Source: Oceanococcus sp041619555 (GTDB lineage: Bacteria > Pseudomonadota > Gammaproteobacteria > Nevskiales > Oceanococcaceae). Taken from it: DNA of 64,000 bases. The notes under the pieces were generated by a model. The model was given only the letters and a program-made list of their open reading frames with translations. It made no database searches and was not told the origin of the DNA. Both the position numbers and the translations under genes were made by a program. Below, one piece after another: positions 51,354-59,579 of this stretch (within the stretch, counting starts at the first letter, position 1; each line of letters starts with the position of its first letter). The stretch lies in contig JBFKDQ010000013.1 of the NCBI GenBank assembly GCA_041619555.1, positions 1 through 64,000 of the forward strand, written 5' to 3'.

Positions 51354-52229
51354 ATGATGATTCCAGAAGCTCCCGCCGCTCAACGTGACACGCGCCGCGC
51401 CCAGTTTGAATCGAACAAGCTGAGCAAGCGCCTGCGGCGCCAGGTCGGACAGGCCATCGCCGACTATCGCATGATCGAAGACGGCGACAAGATCATGGTC
51501 TGTCTGTCCGGTGGCAAGGACAGCTATACCATGCTCGATATCCTGCTCGCCTTGCAGGCCAGCGCACCGGTCAGCTTCTCTCTGGTGGCGGTGAACCTGG
51601 ATCAGAAACAGCCGGGCTTTCCGCAACATGTGCTGCCGGAGTATCTCACCGGGCGCGGCGTCGAGTATGAAATCCTCGAACAGGACACCTACAGCGTGGT
51701 GGAACGGGTCGTGCCGGCCGGAAAGACGCAATGCGGCCTGTGCTCGAGATTGCGCCGTGGGGCGCTGTACAGCCATGCCAAAGCGAATGGATTTACCAAA
51801 ATCGCGCTGGGGCATCACCTCGATGACATCGTTGAGACCCTTTTTCTCAACATGTTTTTCGGAGCCCGCATGGCGGCCATGCCGCCCAAGTTGCGGTCCA
51901 ATGACGGCCACAATGTCGTCATCCGGCCGCTGTCCTATGTCCGCGAAAAGGATATTTTGCGCTTCGCAACGGCGCAGAACTACCCGATCATTCCCTGCAA
52001 TCTGTGCGGATCCCAGCAGAATCTGCAACGCGTTCAGGTTCGGCAGATGCTGGATGAGTGGGAACGGAAATCACCCGGCCGTACGGAGCAAATCTTCAAG
52101 TCCATGCAGAATGTCGCGCCGTCGCAACTGGCCGATCCCCAACTGTTCGACTTCGCCGGTCTGAGCGCCGCTGAGGCTGGCCGGCCGACCGAGCAGGCCG
52201 TGCGCTGGTTCAGTCCAGCCCAGGCTTGA
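51354..52229 (+). CDS. ttcA: tRNA 2-thiocytidine(32) synthetase TtcA
   Basis: An Fe-S-dependent tRNA thiolase acting on C32. The 291-residue protein has the PP-loop CLSGGKDSYTMLD (SGGKDS at residues 52-57), the cluster cysteines Cys127 and Cys130 in GKTQCGLCSRLRRG, and the third in IPCNLCGSQQNLQR. GHHLDDIVETLFLNMFF is conserved. Two adjacent ATGs (51354, 51357) are possible and neither has a clear Shine-Dalgarno site. Confidence 0.97.
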   Translation: MMIPEAPAAQRDTRRAQFESNKLSKRLRRQVGQAIADYRMIEDGDKIMVCLSGGKDSYTMLDILLALQASAPVSFSLVAVNLDQKQPGFPQHVLPEYLTGRGVEYEILEQDTYSVVERVVPAGKTQCGLCSRLRRGALYSHAKANGFTKIALGHHLDDIVETLFLNMFFGARMAAMPPKLRSNDGHNVVIRPLSYVREKDILRFATAQNYPIIPCNLCGSQQNLQRVQVRQMLDEWERKSPGRTEQIFKSMQNVAPSQLADPQLFDFAGLSAAEAGRPTEQAVRWFSPAQA

Positions 52230-52286
52230 AAGGCCCGGCAGACGGCGCCATCCATCGGCTACGCCACCGCATCAGACCAGCTTCGG

Positions 52287-52292
52287 TAGAAT
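52287..52292 (+). promoter_or_regulatory. Candidate -10 of prfC
   Basis: TAGAAT lies 25 bases before the prfC ATG at 52318. It is followed in the leader by a GC hairpin, GCGGG-TTTTGC-CCCGC. The -35 is not convincing. Confidence 0.35.
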
Positions 52293-52317
52293 TGCGGGTT
52301 TTGCCCCGCGGCCCAAC

Positions 52318-53898
52318 ATGCCCAACATAGAAGCAGAAGCGAACAAGCGCCGGACCTTCGCGATCATCAGCCATCCGGATGCCGGCAAGACAACGCTCAC
52401 CGAAAAATTGCTGCTGTTCGGTGGTGCAATCCAGCTCGCCGGTACGGTCAAGGGCCGGAAAGCAGCGCGCCACGCCACCTCAGACTGGATGAAACTGGAG
52501 CAGGAAAGGGGCATCTCGGTGACCACTTCGGTCATGCAGTTCCCCTATCGAGATCGGATCGTCAATCTGCTCGATACCCCGGGCCACGAGGATTTTTCGG
52601 AAGACACCTACCGGACGCTCACGGCGGTGGATTCCGCGCTGATGGTGATCGACGCAGCCAAGGGCGTCGAGGAACGCACCATCAAGCTGATGGAGGTCTG
52701 TCGTCTGCGAACGACGCCAATCGTCAGTTTCGTTAACAAGATGGACCGCGAAGGCCAGGAGCCCATGGCCCTGCTGGATGAGATCGAGGATGTGCTGAAC
52801 ATCCGCTGCGCGCCGATCACCTGGCCGATTGGCATCGGTCGCGCCTTCAAGGGGGTCTACCACCTGCTGGAAGACCGCTACTATCTGTATTCGGGCAAGG
52901 GTGACAAGCTTTCCGAGATCGAAACCATTGACGGACTTCATGCCGCCGGCATGGAGAGCAGACTCGGAGACGTGTGGTCAGATTTCCTCGATGAGGTCGA
53001 GCTGATTCAGGAGGCCGGCACCAACTTTGATTTGCAGGAGTATCTGGCCGGGCGGCTGACCCCGGTGTTCTTCGGCTCGGCGATCAGCAATTTCGGCGTC
53101 CGGGAACTGCTCAATGGCTTCGTTGACTGGGCGCCTCCACCCCAGCCGCGTGAAGCGGATGCACGCCTGATCTCCTGTGGCGAACCACAGTTGAGTGGCT
53201 TTGTTTTCAAGATCCAGGCCAACATGGATCCGAAGCACCGCGATCGAATTGCATTCATGCGGGTGTGCTCCGGCCAGTACCGCAAGGGCATGCAGCTGCA
53301 CAGCGTGCGTCTGGGCAAGTCGGTCCGCATTTCGGATGCCGTCACCTTTCTCGCTTCGGAGCGGGACCAGGCCGAAACCGCGTTTCCCGGCGATATCATC
53401 GGCCTGCACAATCACGGCACGATCGCGATCGGGGACAGCTTCACGGAAGGGGAAGAACTCCGCTTTTCCGGCGTGCCGAATTTCGCGCCTGAAATGTTCA
53501 GGCGGGTGATTCTGAAGGACCCGCTCAAGGCCAAGGCGCTGAACAAGGGGCTGGATCAGCTCTGTGAAGAAGGCGCGACCCAGGTTTTTCGGCCCTTCAT
53601 TGGCAATGAGGTGATTCTCGGCGCCGTCGGCGTGCTGCAATTTGATGTCGTGCAGAACCGCCTGCAGGATGAGTACCGGGTCGATTGTCAGTTTGAAGCG
53701 GCCAGCATTCACACCGCACGCTGGATCTATGCTGACGATGACAAACTGATGCGGCAGTTCAAGGACAAGAACCAGGAGCGGATCGCGCTGGATCATTCCG
53801 GTGCGCTGGTCTACCTCGCCAGCAGCCGGGTCAATCTGGAAATGGCACGAGAACGCCATCCGGGAATCCGTTTCGAGGCCACCCGGGAACACGGATGA
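52318..53898 (+). CDS. prfC: Peptide chain release factor 3
   Basis: The GTPase that recycles RF1 and RF2 after termination. The 526-residue length matches E. coli (529). G1 is AIISHPDAGKTTL (P-loop about residues 19-26), RF3-specific KGRKAARHATSDWMKLEQERG follows, and G3 is LLDTPGHEDFSEDTYRTL. G4 is FVNKMDREGQEP. The C-terminal region has GVLQFDVVQNRLQDEYRVDC. It is monocistronic, with an own candidate promoter and the desaturase promoter downstream. Confidence 0.98.
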   Translation: MPNIEAEANKRRTFAIISHPDAGKTTLTEKLLLFGGAIQLAGTVKGRKAARHATSDWMKLEQERGISVTTSVMQFPYRDRIVNLLDTPGHEDFSEDTYRTLTAVDSALMVIDAAKGVEERTIKLMEVCRLRTTPIVSFVNKMDREGQEPMALLDEIEDVLNIRCAPITWPIGIGRAFKGVYHLLEDRYYLYSGKGDKLSEIETIDGLHAAGMESRLGDVWSDFLDEVELIQEAGTNFDLQEYLAGRLTPVFFGSAISNFGVRELLNGFVDWAPPPQPREADARLISCGEPQLSGFVFKIQANMDPKHRDRIAFMRVCSGQYRKGMQLHSVRLGKSVRISDAVTFLASERDQAETAFPGDIIGLHNHGTIAIGDSFTEGEELRFSGVPNFAPEMFRRVILKDPLKAKALNKGLDQLCEEGATQVFRPFIGNEVILGAVGVLQFDVVQNRLQDEYRVDCQFEAASIHTARWIYADDDKLMRQFKDKNQERIALDHSGALVYLASSRVNLEMARERHPGIRFEATREHG

Positions 53899-53979
53899 TT
53901 CACCGACGGCAGCTGATGCAGTCGTGCGCCCGGACCGAAAAAGGGAGAGCTCGTCACATTTTCTTCAACTATACACTTG

Positions 53980-53985
53980 TATAAT
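53980..53985 (+). promoter_or_regulatory. -10 of the desaturase gene
   Basis: A consensus TATAAT lies in an AT-rich stretch with a poor -35. Transcription from near 53992 would give a ~42-base leader before the ATG at 54034 and rules out the in-frame TTG at 53977 as start. Confidence 0.55.
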
Positions 53986-54033
53986 CTTGGTGCGCTGTCC
54001 TGCGTCTTCTTCATTTTGTACCTGGATCGTCTC

Positions 54034-55209
54034 ATGCCCGAAAAGCTCACCCGTACTCTTGACCCGGCCAATATGCCGATGTTCGCCCTGTTCATCAGCA
54101 TTCATCTGGCCTGTATTGCGATGATCTGGACCGGGGTCAGCGCCACGGACCTGGCCATTTGCGGCGCCTTGTTCGGCTTGCGCATGTTCGGCATCACGGC
54201 CGGTTATCACCGTTTTTTTGCGCATCGTGCCTACAAGACCAGTCGGGCTTTCCAGTTTTTTCTCGGCTTCATCGCGCAAAGCTCGCTGCAAAGCGGTCTG
54301 ATCTGGTGGGCTTCCAAGCATCGCGACCATCACAAGTTCGTCGATACCCCGAAGGATGTGCATTCCCCGCGTGAATATGGCTTCTGGTTCGCCCATATGG
54401 GCTGGATCTTCAACGACCGGGCGCAGTTCACCGACTATTCCAATGTGCCGGATCTGACCCGCTACCCCGAACTGGTCTGGCTGGACAAGTACCACTGGCT
54501 GCCCGGCACCCTGATGGGGCTGGCGGTCTGGGCTCTGGCCGGCTGGTCGGGTCTGGTGGTGGGATTTTTCCTGTCTACGGTGCTGCTCTGGCATGCGACC
54601 TTTTTCATCAATTCCCTTGCCCATGTCTATGGCAGTCAGCGCTATCTCCCCGGTGACGATTCCCGCAACAACTGGTGGCTGTCGCTGCTGACTCTCGGGG
54701 AGGGCTGGCACAACAACCATCATTACTACATGGCGTCCGTGCGACAGGGGTTCTACTGGTGGGAGATTGACGTTACCTTCTACCTGTTGAAGATCCTGTC
54801 TTTTTTCGGTGTGGTCTGGGAGCTCAAACAGCCGCCGGCACACATACGCGCGGGTCAACGGAAAATTTCACCTGAAATCAGAGACCGGGTCGCGACTCAT
54901 CTGGCACTGAGCTTTTCCATCGAGACCATGGCGGAAGAGATCCGTCAGCGCTGGGACCAGGAAAGCGCCCGCGGGCGCGCCGCCTGGGACGACTTCAAGG
55001 CGCGCTTCCATGCCGCGGTGCAGGAAGGTCGGGAATCACTTGATCAACTGCATGTCCCCGAACTGCCGAGTGTGGAAGAGCTCAAACGTCGGGCAGAAGC
55101 CATGTATGCCCGTTCGCCGGCGATGGATGATATCGTCGCCCGTGCTCGTCTGCGCCTCGCCGAAGCCCTGGCGGAGAGAATGCTGCGGCCGCAGCCGACG
55201 ATGGCCTGA
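54034..55209 (+). CDS. Acyl-CoA/acyl-lipid delta-9 fatty acid desaturase
   Basis: A membrane di-iron desaturase of 391 residues. The three histidine boxes are present: GYHRFFAHRAY, WWASKHRDHHKFVD and EGWHNNHHYYM. Two pairs of hydrophobic segments flank them (NMPMFALFISIHLACIAMIW; LMGLAVWALAGWSGLVVGFF). The C-terminal ~100 residues are a soluble charged tail with likely helices, as in Pseudomonas DesA/DesB-type proteins. It makes unsaturated chains for membrane fluidity; the exact position of the double bond is inferred from family. Confidence 0.95.
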   Translation: MPEKLTRTLDPANMPMFALFISIHLACIAMIWTGVSATDLAICGALFGLRMFGITAGYHRFFAHRAYKTSRAFQFFLGFIAQSSLQSGLIWWASKHRDHHKFVDTPKDVHSPREYGFWFAHMGWIFNDRAQFTDYSNVPDLTRYPELVWLDKYHWLPGTLMGLAVWALAGWSGLVVGFFLSTVLLWHATFFINSLAHVYGSQRYLPGDDSRNNWWLSLLTLGEGWHNNHHYYMASVRQGFYWWEIDVTFYLLKILSFFGVVWELKQPPAHIRAGQRKISPEIRDRVATHLALSFSIETMAEEIRQRWDQESARGRAAWDDFKARFHAAVQEGRESLDQLHVPELPSVEELKRRAEAMYARSPAMDDIVARARLRLAEALAERMLRPQPTMA

Positions 55210-55333
55210 TCCGCGTCGTAGGGCCTGGTCAGCCCGACCCGGACAAGCTCAAGGCCGAGCTGTCGTTCATGCGAGGCGGGCATCAAGCCTGTTTTACCAA
55301 CCGGCGTACGCAACCGGGCCGAGATCATCAAGT

Positions 55334-55362
55334 CATGCGCCGCCTGTGATGGGCGGCGCATG
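55334..55362. terminator. Strong stem-loop between desaturase and MATE genes
   Basis: CATGCGCCGCC (55334-55344) pairs perfectly with GGCGGCGCATG (55352-55362) around a 7-base loop, directly against the stop of the minus-strand MATE gene. There is no T-run, so it is a likely bidirectional 3'-end structure rather than a textbook terminator. Confidence 0.55.
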
Positions 55363-56703
55363 CTAGAACCGAATGGACTGCCAGCGCTGGCGATACCAGA
55401 TCGTGGCGAAAATTCCGGCCTGCAAACCCCGATACAAGGTCATCGCCAACCAGATGGCGAACAGGCCGAAACCCAGAATCGGCCCCAGCACATAGGCGAC
55501 CGGCAGAAAGACCAGCCACTGCAGACCCACGCCCACGAGCATCACGGTCTTGCTCGCACCAACCCCCAGCAGGGCCTGCATCAGGATCAGTCCGATGCCA
55601 TCGATCGCGATGCTCAGGCCGACCAGCCTAAGAGGCCAGCGCCCAAGGCTGACCAGCTCACGGTCGGTCAGAAATAGGCCCAGAACCTGATCGGTTGCGC
55701 TCAACATCAACAGACCCAGCAGAACAAAGACGACGCTACCCACGCGGCAAACATCCCAGCCCCATCGGTAGGCCTGGCCAGGGGCCTGACGGCCGAGCGC
55801 CTGCGCGGCCAGGGTCGCCGCCGCAATGCCGAAGCCCATGCCCGGCAGGAAGGCCACAAGCGAGATATTGATGAGCACATTGGCCACCGCCAGCTCGCTG
55901 GTCCCGACCTGGGCGATGATCCAGAACAAAACGGTGAAACCACCGGCAAAAAGCACTTGCTGGACCGAAGAAGGGAAGCCCAGACGCAGCAGACTGAGCA
56001 TCTGATCCGCGCTGGGAATGCGTTCGAGAAAGCCCGATCCAAGCGCATGTTTGAACGCCGTTGCGAAATAGATCAGGGTGCCGCACCACATGCTGATCGC
56101 GGTGCCAAGCCCGGCACCCTGTGTGCCCATGGCAGGAAAACCGAAATTACCGAAGATCAGCGTGTAATTCAGAAAGATATTGATCACATGCATGATCATC
56201 AGCGTGCGCATGTACAACCGGGTCTGATGGGTCGCGCTCCAGAAGCCTCTGAATGCGAAATTCATCCCCACCGCGATGATGGCCAGCAGGCGCATCTCGA
56301 AATATGCCACGCCTTCTTTCACCACCGCCTGATCTGCAACCAAAGCCGCGATAATCGGTTCGGCGAGGATCCAGAGCAGGACGCTCGCTGGCAGGCCGTA
56401 GCACAGGGAAATCAGCAAGCCGCCGTTGAGGGAAACCGCCGTCTGCGCCTTGTTGCCCTCACCGGCCCGCCGCGCCGCTTGAGCCTGCACCGCCGAACTC
56501 ATGCCGGTCACCGCGGCCACGGAGAGGAAACTCAAGAAACTGACCAGACCCACACCTGCCAGCGCTTCGGCACCCAGTCGCCCCACCATCGCCGTATCGA
56601 CCAGGTTCAGCACATTCTGCGAGGTCATACCGGCGATAATCGGCAGAGCCAGCGCCAGAATTTCCTGTCTTCTTTCAGGGGTAACGGAAATCCATCGCTT
56701 CAT
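55363..56703 (-). CDS. MATE-family efflux transporter
   Basis: A 446-residue inner-membrane protein with about twelve hydrophobic helices in two homologous halves. The first begins ALALPIIAGMTSQNVLNLVDTAM with VGRLGAEALAGVGLVSF, the NorM-type first-helix motif. The second is marked by LLRLGFPSSVQQVLF and LPGMGFGIAAATLAAQALG. It probably exports cationic drugs or metabolites with Na+ or H+; the substrate is unknown. The ATG overlaps the engB stop (ATGA), so the two are translationally coupled. Confidence 0.93.
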   Translation of the reverse strand: MKRWISVTPERRQEILALALPIIAGMTSQNVLNLVDTAMVGRLGAEALAGVGLVSFLSFLSVAAVTGMSSAVQAQAARRAGEGNKAQTAVSLNGGLLISLCYGLPASVLLWILAEPIIAALVADQAVVKEGVAYFEMRLLAIIAVGMNFAFRGFWSATHQTRLYMRTLMIMHVINIFLNYTLIFGNFGFPAMGTQGAGLGTAISMWCGTLIYFATAFKHALGSGFLERIPSADQMLSLLRLGFPSSVQQVLFAGGFTVLFWIIAQVGTSELAVANVLINISLVAFLPGMGFGIAAATLAAQALGRQAPGQAYRWGWDVCRVGSVVFVLLGLLMLSATDQVLGLFLTDRELVSLGRWPLRLVGLSIAIDGIGLILMQALLGVGASKTVMLVGVGLQWLVFLPVAYVLGPILGFGLFAIWLAMTLYRGLQAGIFATIWYRQRWQSIRF

Positions 56704-57326
56704 GCCGCCGAACTAAGAAATTGCGCGATTCTCTCCCGCGCAGCATCGACACCCAGCCGACTGTGGGCGGAAAAAAGCTGTGCGGTGTGTAGCGGATTGT
56801 CCTGTTTGAGCTGTTTCTGCACCTTGAACAGGGCCTGATTGCCGGCACTGCGGCCAAGCTTGTCCGCCTTGGTCAGCAAGACATGAACTGGCAGGAATCT
56901 CGGCCCGATCCAGGACAGCAACTGCTGGTCCAGGGAAGTCAGGCCGCGCCGGATGTCGACGATCAGAACGACAGCGCACAACTCGTCGCGTCGCGAGAAG
57001 TACAGCTCGATCAATTGCGTCCATTGGCGCTGAACAGCAAGCGGGGCCTTGGCGAATCCGTAACCCGGCAGATCGGCCAGCTGGCCCAGTTCGCCCAGAT
57101 TGAACAGATTGATCAGCTGCGTCCGGCCGGGCGTCTTGCTCGTTCTTGCAAGCCCGTTATGATCAGCCAGGACGTTGAGTGCACTTGATTTTCCAGCATT
57201 CGACCGACCCGCAAACGCGACCTCTCGCCCCCCTCGCGGCAGGCCGCTCATCTGCGCTCCGGAGAGAACAAATTCACAGCTCCGCCACTGACGTTGCAGG
57301 TCGGCGTTTTTCGCAGCTTCGCTCAT
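56700..57326 (-). CDS. engB: Ribosome-biogenesis GTPase EngB/YihA
   Basis: An essential small GTPase for 50S assembly, 208 residues. G1 is FAGRSNAGKSSALN (40-47), the switch I TSKTPGRTQLINLF, G3 ADLPGYGFAKAP, G4 LTKADKLGR and G5 FSAHSRLGV. It is divergent from cytochrome c4 with an 81-base gap, an arrangement common in Gammaproteobacteria, and overlaps the MATE gene by four bases. Confidence 0.97.
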   Translation of the reverse strand: MSEAAKNADLQRQWRSCEFVLSGAQMSGLPRGGREVAFAGRSNAGKSSALNVLADHNGLARTSKTPGRTQLINLFNLGELGQLADLPGYGFAKAPLAVQRQWTQLIELYFSRRDELCAVVLIVDIRRGLTSLDQQLLSWIGPRFLPVHVLLTKADKLGRSAGNQALFKVQKQLKQDNPLHTAQLFSAHSRLGVDAARERIAQFLSSAA

Positions 57327-57407
57327 AGGTTAAAATCTCGCATCGTGACAAGATAATCGAAATTTGGATGGCCGTCGCCTCCAAAGCCTTTCCTGGGAGT
57401 TCCGAAG

Positions 57408-58022
57408 ATGATGCGTGTTTGCCTGTTCCTGGCCCTGAGCCTGGGTTTCAATTCAGTCTGGGCTGCGGATGCTCATCAGGGCGACGCCGCGGCAGGCAAG
57501 GCCAAAGCGGCCGTATGTGGCGCCTGTCATGGCGCAGACGGCAACAGTGCGAATGGCGAATGGCCGAAGCTGGCCGGGCAACATGCCGCCTATCTCGAAG
57601 CCCAGTTGCATGCCTTCAAGTCCGGCGAGCGCAACAACCCGATCATGATGGGGCAGGTGGCCAGCCTGAGCGATGCAGACATGAAGAACCTGTCAGCCTT
57701 CTATGCAACTCAGGCGCTCAAGTACGGTGTTGCCGACCCGGCGAAGGTCGATCAGGGCGCCAGCCTTTTCCGCGGCGGCAAGGCCGAAACGGGCGTACCG
57801 GCCTGTTCAGCCTGTCATGGCCCACAAGGGCTGGGCAATGCAGCAGCAGCCTATCCGGCAGTTGGTGGCCAGCATGCCGCCTACACGGCCGCACAGCTCA
57901 AGGCTTATCGGGCCGGGACACGTGCCGGAACTGATTCCGCCAAGATGATGTCCAACGTGGCCGCAGGTTTGAATGATGCCGATATCGAGGCACTGGCGTC
58001 GTACCTCGCGGGTTTGCATTAA
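57408..58022 (+). CDS. Dihaem cytochrome c4
   Basis: A periplasmic electron carrier, 204 residues with signal peptide MMRVCLFLALSLGFNSVWAA. Two class I haem sites, Cys37-x2-Cys40-His41 (VCGACHG) and Cys133-x2-Cys136-His137 (ACSACHG), sit in tandem similar domains; each has a downstream methionine-bearing loop (NNPIMMGQV; DSAKMMSNV). It passes electrons to cytochrome oxidases. A GATAAT at 57351 after TTAAAA is a possible promoter. It is followed by dsbA after 30 bases. Confidence 0.96.
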   Translation: MMRVCLFLALSLGFNSVWAADAHQGDAAAGKAKAAVCGACHGADGNSANGEWPKLAGQHAAYLEAQLHAFKSGERNNPIMMGQVASLSDADMKNLSAFYATQALKYGVADPAKVDQGASLFRGGKAETGVPACSACHGPQGLGNAAAAYPAVGGQHAAYTAAQLKAYRAGTRAGTDSAKMMSNVAAGLNDADIEALASYLAGLH

Positions 58023-58052
58023 TTCACCCTTCCAGAACCCGGATTTCGTCGC

Positions 58053-58688
58053 ATGATTCGACAGCTATTGATACTGGCCTGTGCCATCCTGCCCATTGCC
58101 TGTGGGGCCGCGCAGGAAGCCAAATACCGCTACAAGGAGCATTACGTCCCGGCGCGCAAGGCCATTGCCGACCCGACGCCTGCTCAGCCTGATGTCATCG
58201 AGATCTTCTGGTACGGCTGTCCCCACTGTTTTCAGTTCGACCCGCTGGTCGAGAAGTGGAAGGCCAGCAAGGCGAATGATGTCAAGTTCGAGCGCGTGCC
58301 TTCCTCGCTCGGACGCCCGGTGGGCATCCTGCATAGCAGAGCCTTCTACACCGCGGAAGCACTGGGTGTGCTCGACACGCTGCACCCCTTGTTGTTCGCT
58401 GCGATTCATATCAAGCGCAACCCTCTGGATACCGAATCGGCGATTGAAAAGATCTTCGTTGATGCCGGCGTTAAGGCCGAAGATTTTCGCGGAACCTTTA
58501 ACAGCTTCGCTGTCGAAGGCCGGGTACAGCAGGCCGAGGACATGATCCGGAATCTTGGCATCACTTCCGTACCCACCATGAGCGTCGATCTGAAGTACTG
58601 GACCGGAGCCAGGCAGGGCGGAGGTTTCGATGGCATGCTCGATGTGGTCAATTTCCTTGTCGACCAATCTCGCGACCAGTCCAAGTAA
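58053..58688 (+). CDS. dsbA: Thiol:disulfide interchange protein DsbA
   Basis: Introduces disulfides into exported proteins. The 211-residue precursor has a signal peptide (MIRQLLILACAILPIACG) and the thioredoxin-fold active site FWYGCPHCFQFDP (Cys56, Cys59). The cis-proline loop TSVPTMSVDLKY is also present. The cysteine in the signal segment (PIACG) resembles a lipobox, but position -3 is proline, so I do not call a lipoprotein. It follows cytochrome c4, as in many related genomes, and is eight bases from the next gene. Confidence 0.95.
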   Translation: MIRQLLILACAILPIACGAAQEAKYRYKEHYVPARKAIADPTPAQPDVIEIFWYGCPHCFQFDPLVEKWKASKANDVKFERVPSSLGRPVGILHSRAFYTAEALGVLDTLHPLLFAAIHIKRNPLDTESAIEKIFVDAGVKAEDFRGTFNSFAVEGRVQQAEDMIRNLGITSVPTMSVDLKYWTGARQGGGFDGMLDVVNFLVDQSRDQSK

Positions 58689-58695
58689 GGACTTC

Positions 58696-59571
58696 ATGGC
58701 GAACGCGATGCGGAACCTGTGCATCGCTCTGGTAGCAGTTCTGAGCTGCAACAGCCAGGCGAGCAGCGGTATCGAAACGGCTGAGGATCAATGCCTCAAG
58801 TATGCCAAACGGCTGGGTAGCGTTTACGAAAGCGACTGCCGCGGCCAGGATTTTCGATTCAGTGGCCATAGCTCGGTCAGCAATCGGCCCATTCTGATGC
58901 GGGAATTCCTGCCGGTGCAACAGCCGGCAGTCCGTGTGCTGGTCGTCGGCGGCATTCATGGTGACGAACTCAGTTCCGTGAGTATCGTCTTTAATTGGAT
59001 GCGAGAACTGAATACCCATTCCGACCAGGCCTATCATTGGCGCCTGACGCCGAGCATGAATCCGGACGGTCTGTTCCAGAGACGTGCACAGCGCACCAAC
59101 GCCAATGGAGTGGACCTGAATCGAAATTTTCCTACACCAAACTGGGAATCTGAATCCGAGCATTACTGGATCCATCGAACAAAGCGAAATCCGCGGCGCT
59201 ATCCCGGCCCAGCCCCGCTTTCGGAACCGGAATCGCGCTGGTTATATGAGGAAATACTGCAATTCCAGCCCGATGTGATCGTCGCGGTTCACGCTCCGTT
59301 TGGCATCGTGGATTTTGATGGTCCCTCAACGCCGCCACGGCGGCTCGGGCATCTCTCGCTCAATCTTTTGGGCACCTATCCCGGTTCCTTGGGTAACTTT
59401 GCTGGCGTTCAGCAAGGCATCCCCGTGGTCACAGTCGAATTGCCAGCCGCCGGGAGCATGCCCACCTTGCCCCAACAGCGTAAAATCTGGCAGGACCTGG
59501 TGAAGTGGCTGGACAAGCATACCCAGCCCAAGACGCAACGGGCTGAATCCCGTCCGGTTGTAAGTCCCTGA
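58696..59571 (+). CDS. M14 zinc carboxypeptidase, MpaA-like
   Basis: A 291-residue precursor with a signal peptide (MRNLCIALVAVLSCNSQAS). The M14 zinc ligands are in VVGGIHGDELSSVSIVF (His, Glu) and VIVAVHAPFGIVD (His). The substrate arginine and asparagine are in GVDLNRNFPTP, and the catalytic glutamate is in VVTVELPAAG. MpaA-type enzymes split the L-Ala-gamma-D-Glu-mesoDAP tripeptide of murein; the exported form here may trim peptidoglycan in the periplasm. AAGGA lies five bases before the ATG at 58696. It sits between dsbA and tamA, eight bases from each, probably co-transcribed. Confidence 0.88.
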   Translation: MANAMRNLCIALVAVLSCNSQASSGIETAEDQCLKYAKRLGSVYESDCRGQDFRFSGHSSVSNRPILMREFLPVQQPAVRVLVVGGIHGDELSSVSIVFNWMRELNTHSDQAYHWRLTPSMNPDGLFQRRAQRTNANGVDLNRNFPTPNWESESEHYWIHRTKRNPRRYPGPAPLSEPESRWLYEEILQFQPDVIVAVHAPFGIVDFDGPSTPPRRLGHLSLNLLGTYPGSLGNFAGVQQGIPVVTVELPAAGSMPTLPQQRKIWQDLVKWLDKHTQPKTQRAESRPVVSP

Positions 59572-59579
59572 TTCAGCGC

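Noticed and set aside
55210..55333. Coding-like stretch after the desaturase (for example PDPDKLKAELSF)
   Set aside because: Only about 40 codons, no start with a ribosome-binding site, no recognisable family; possibly an old gene remnant but not supportable.
58053..58112. DsbA as a lipoprotein
   Set aside because: PIACG at the signal-peptide end has proline at the -3 position, which does not fit the lipobox.
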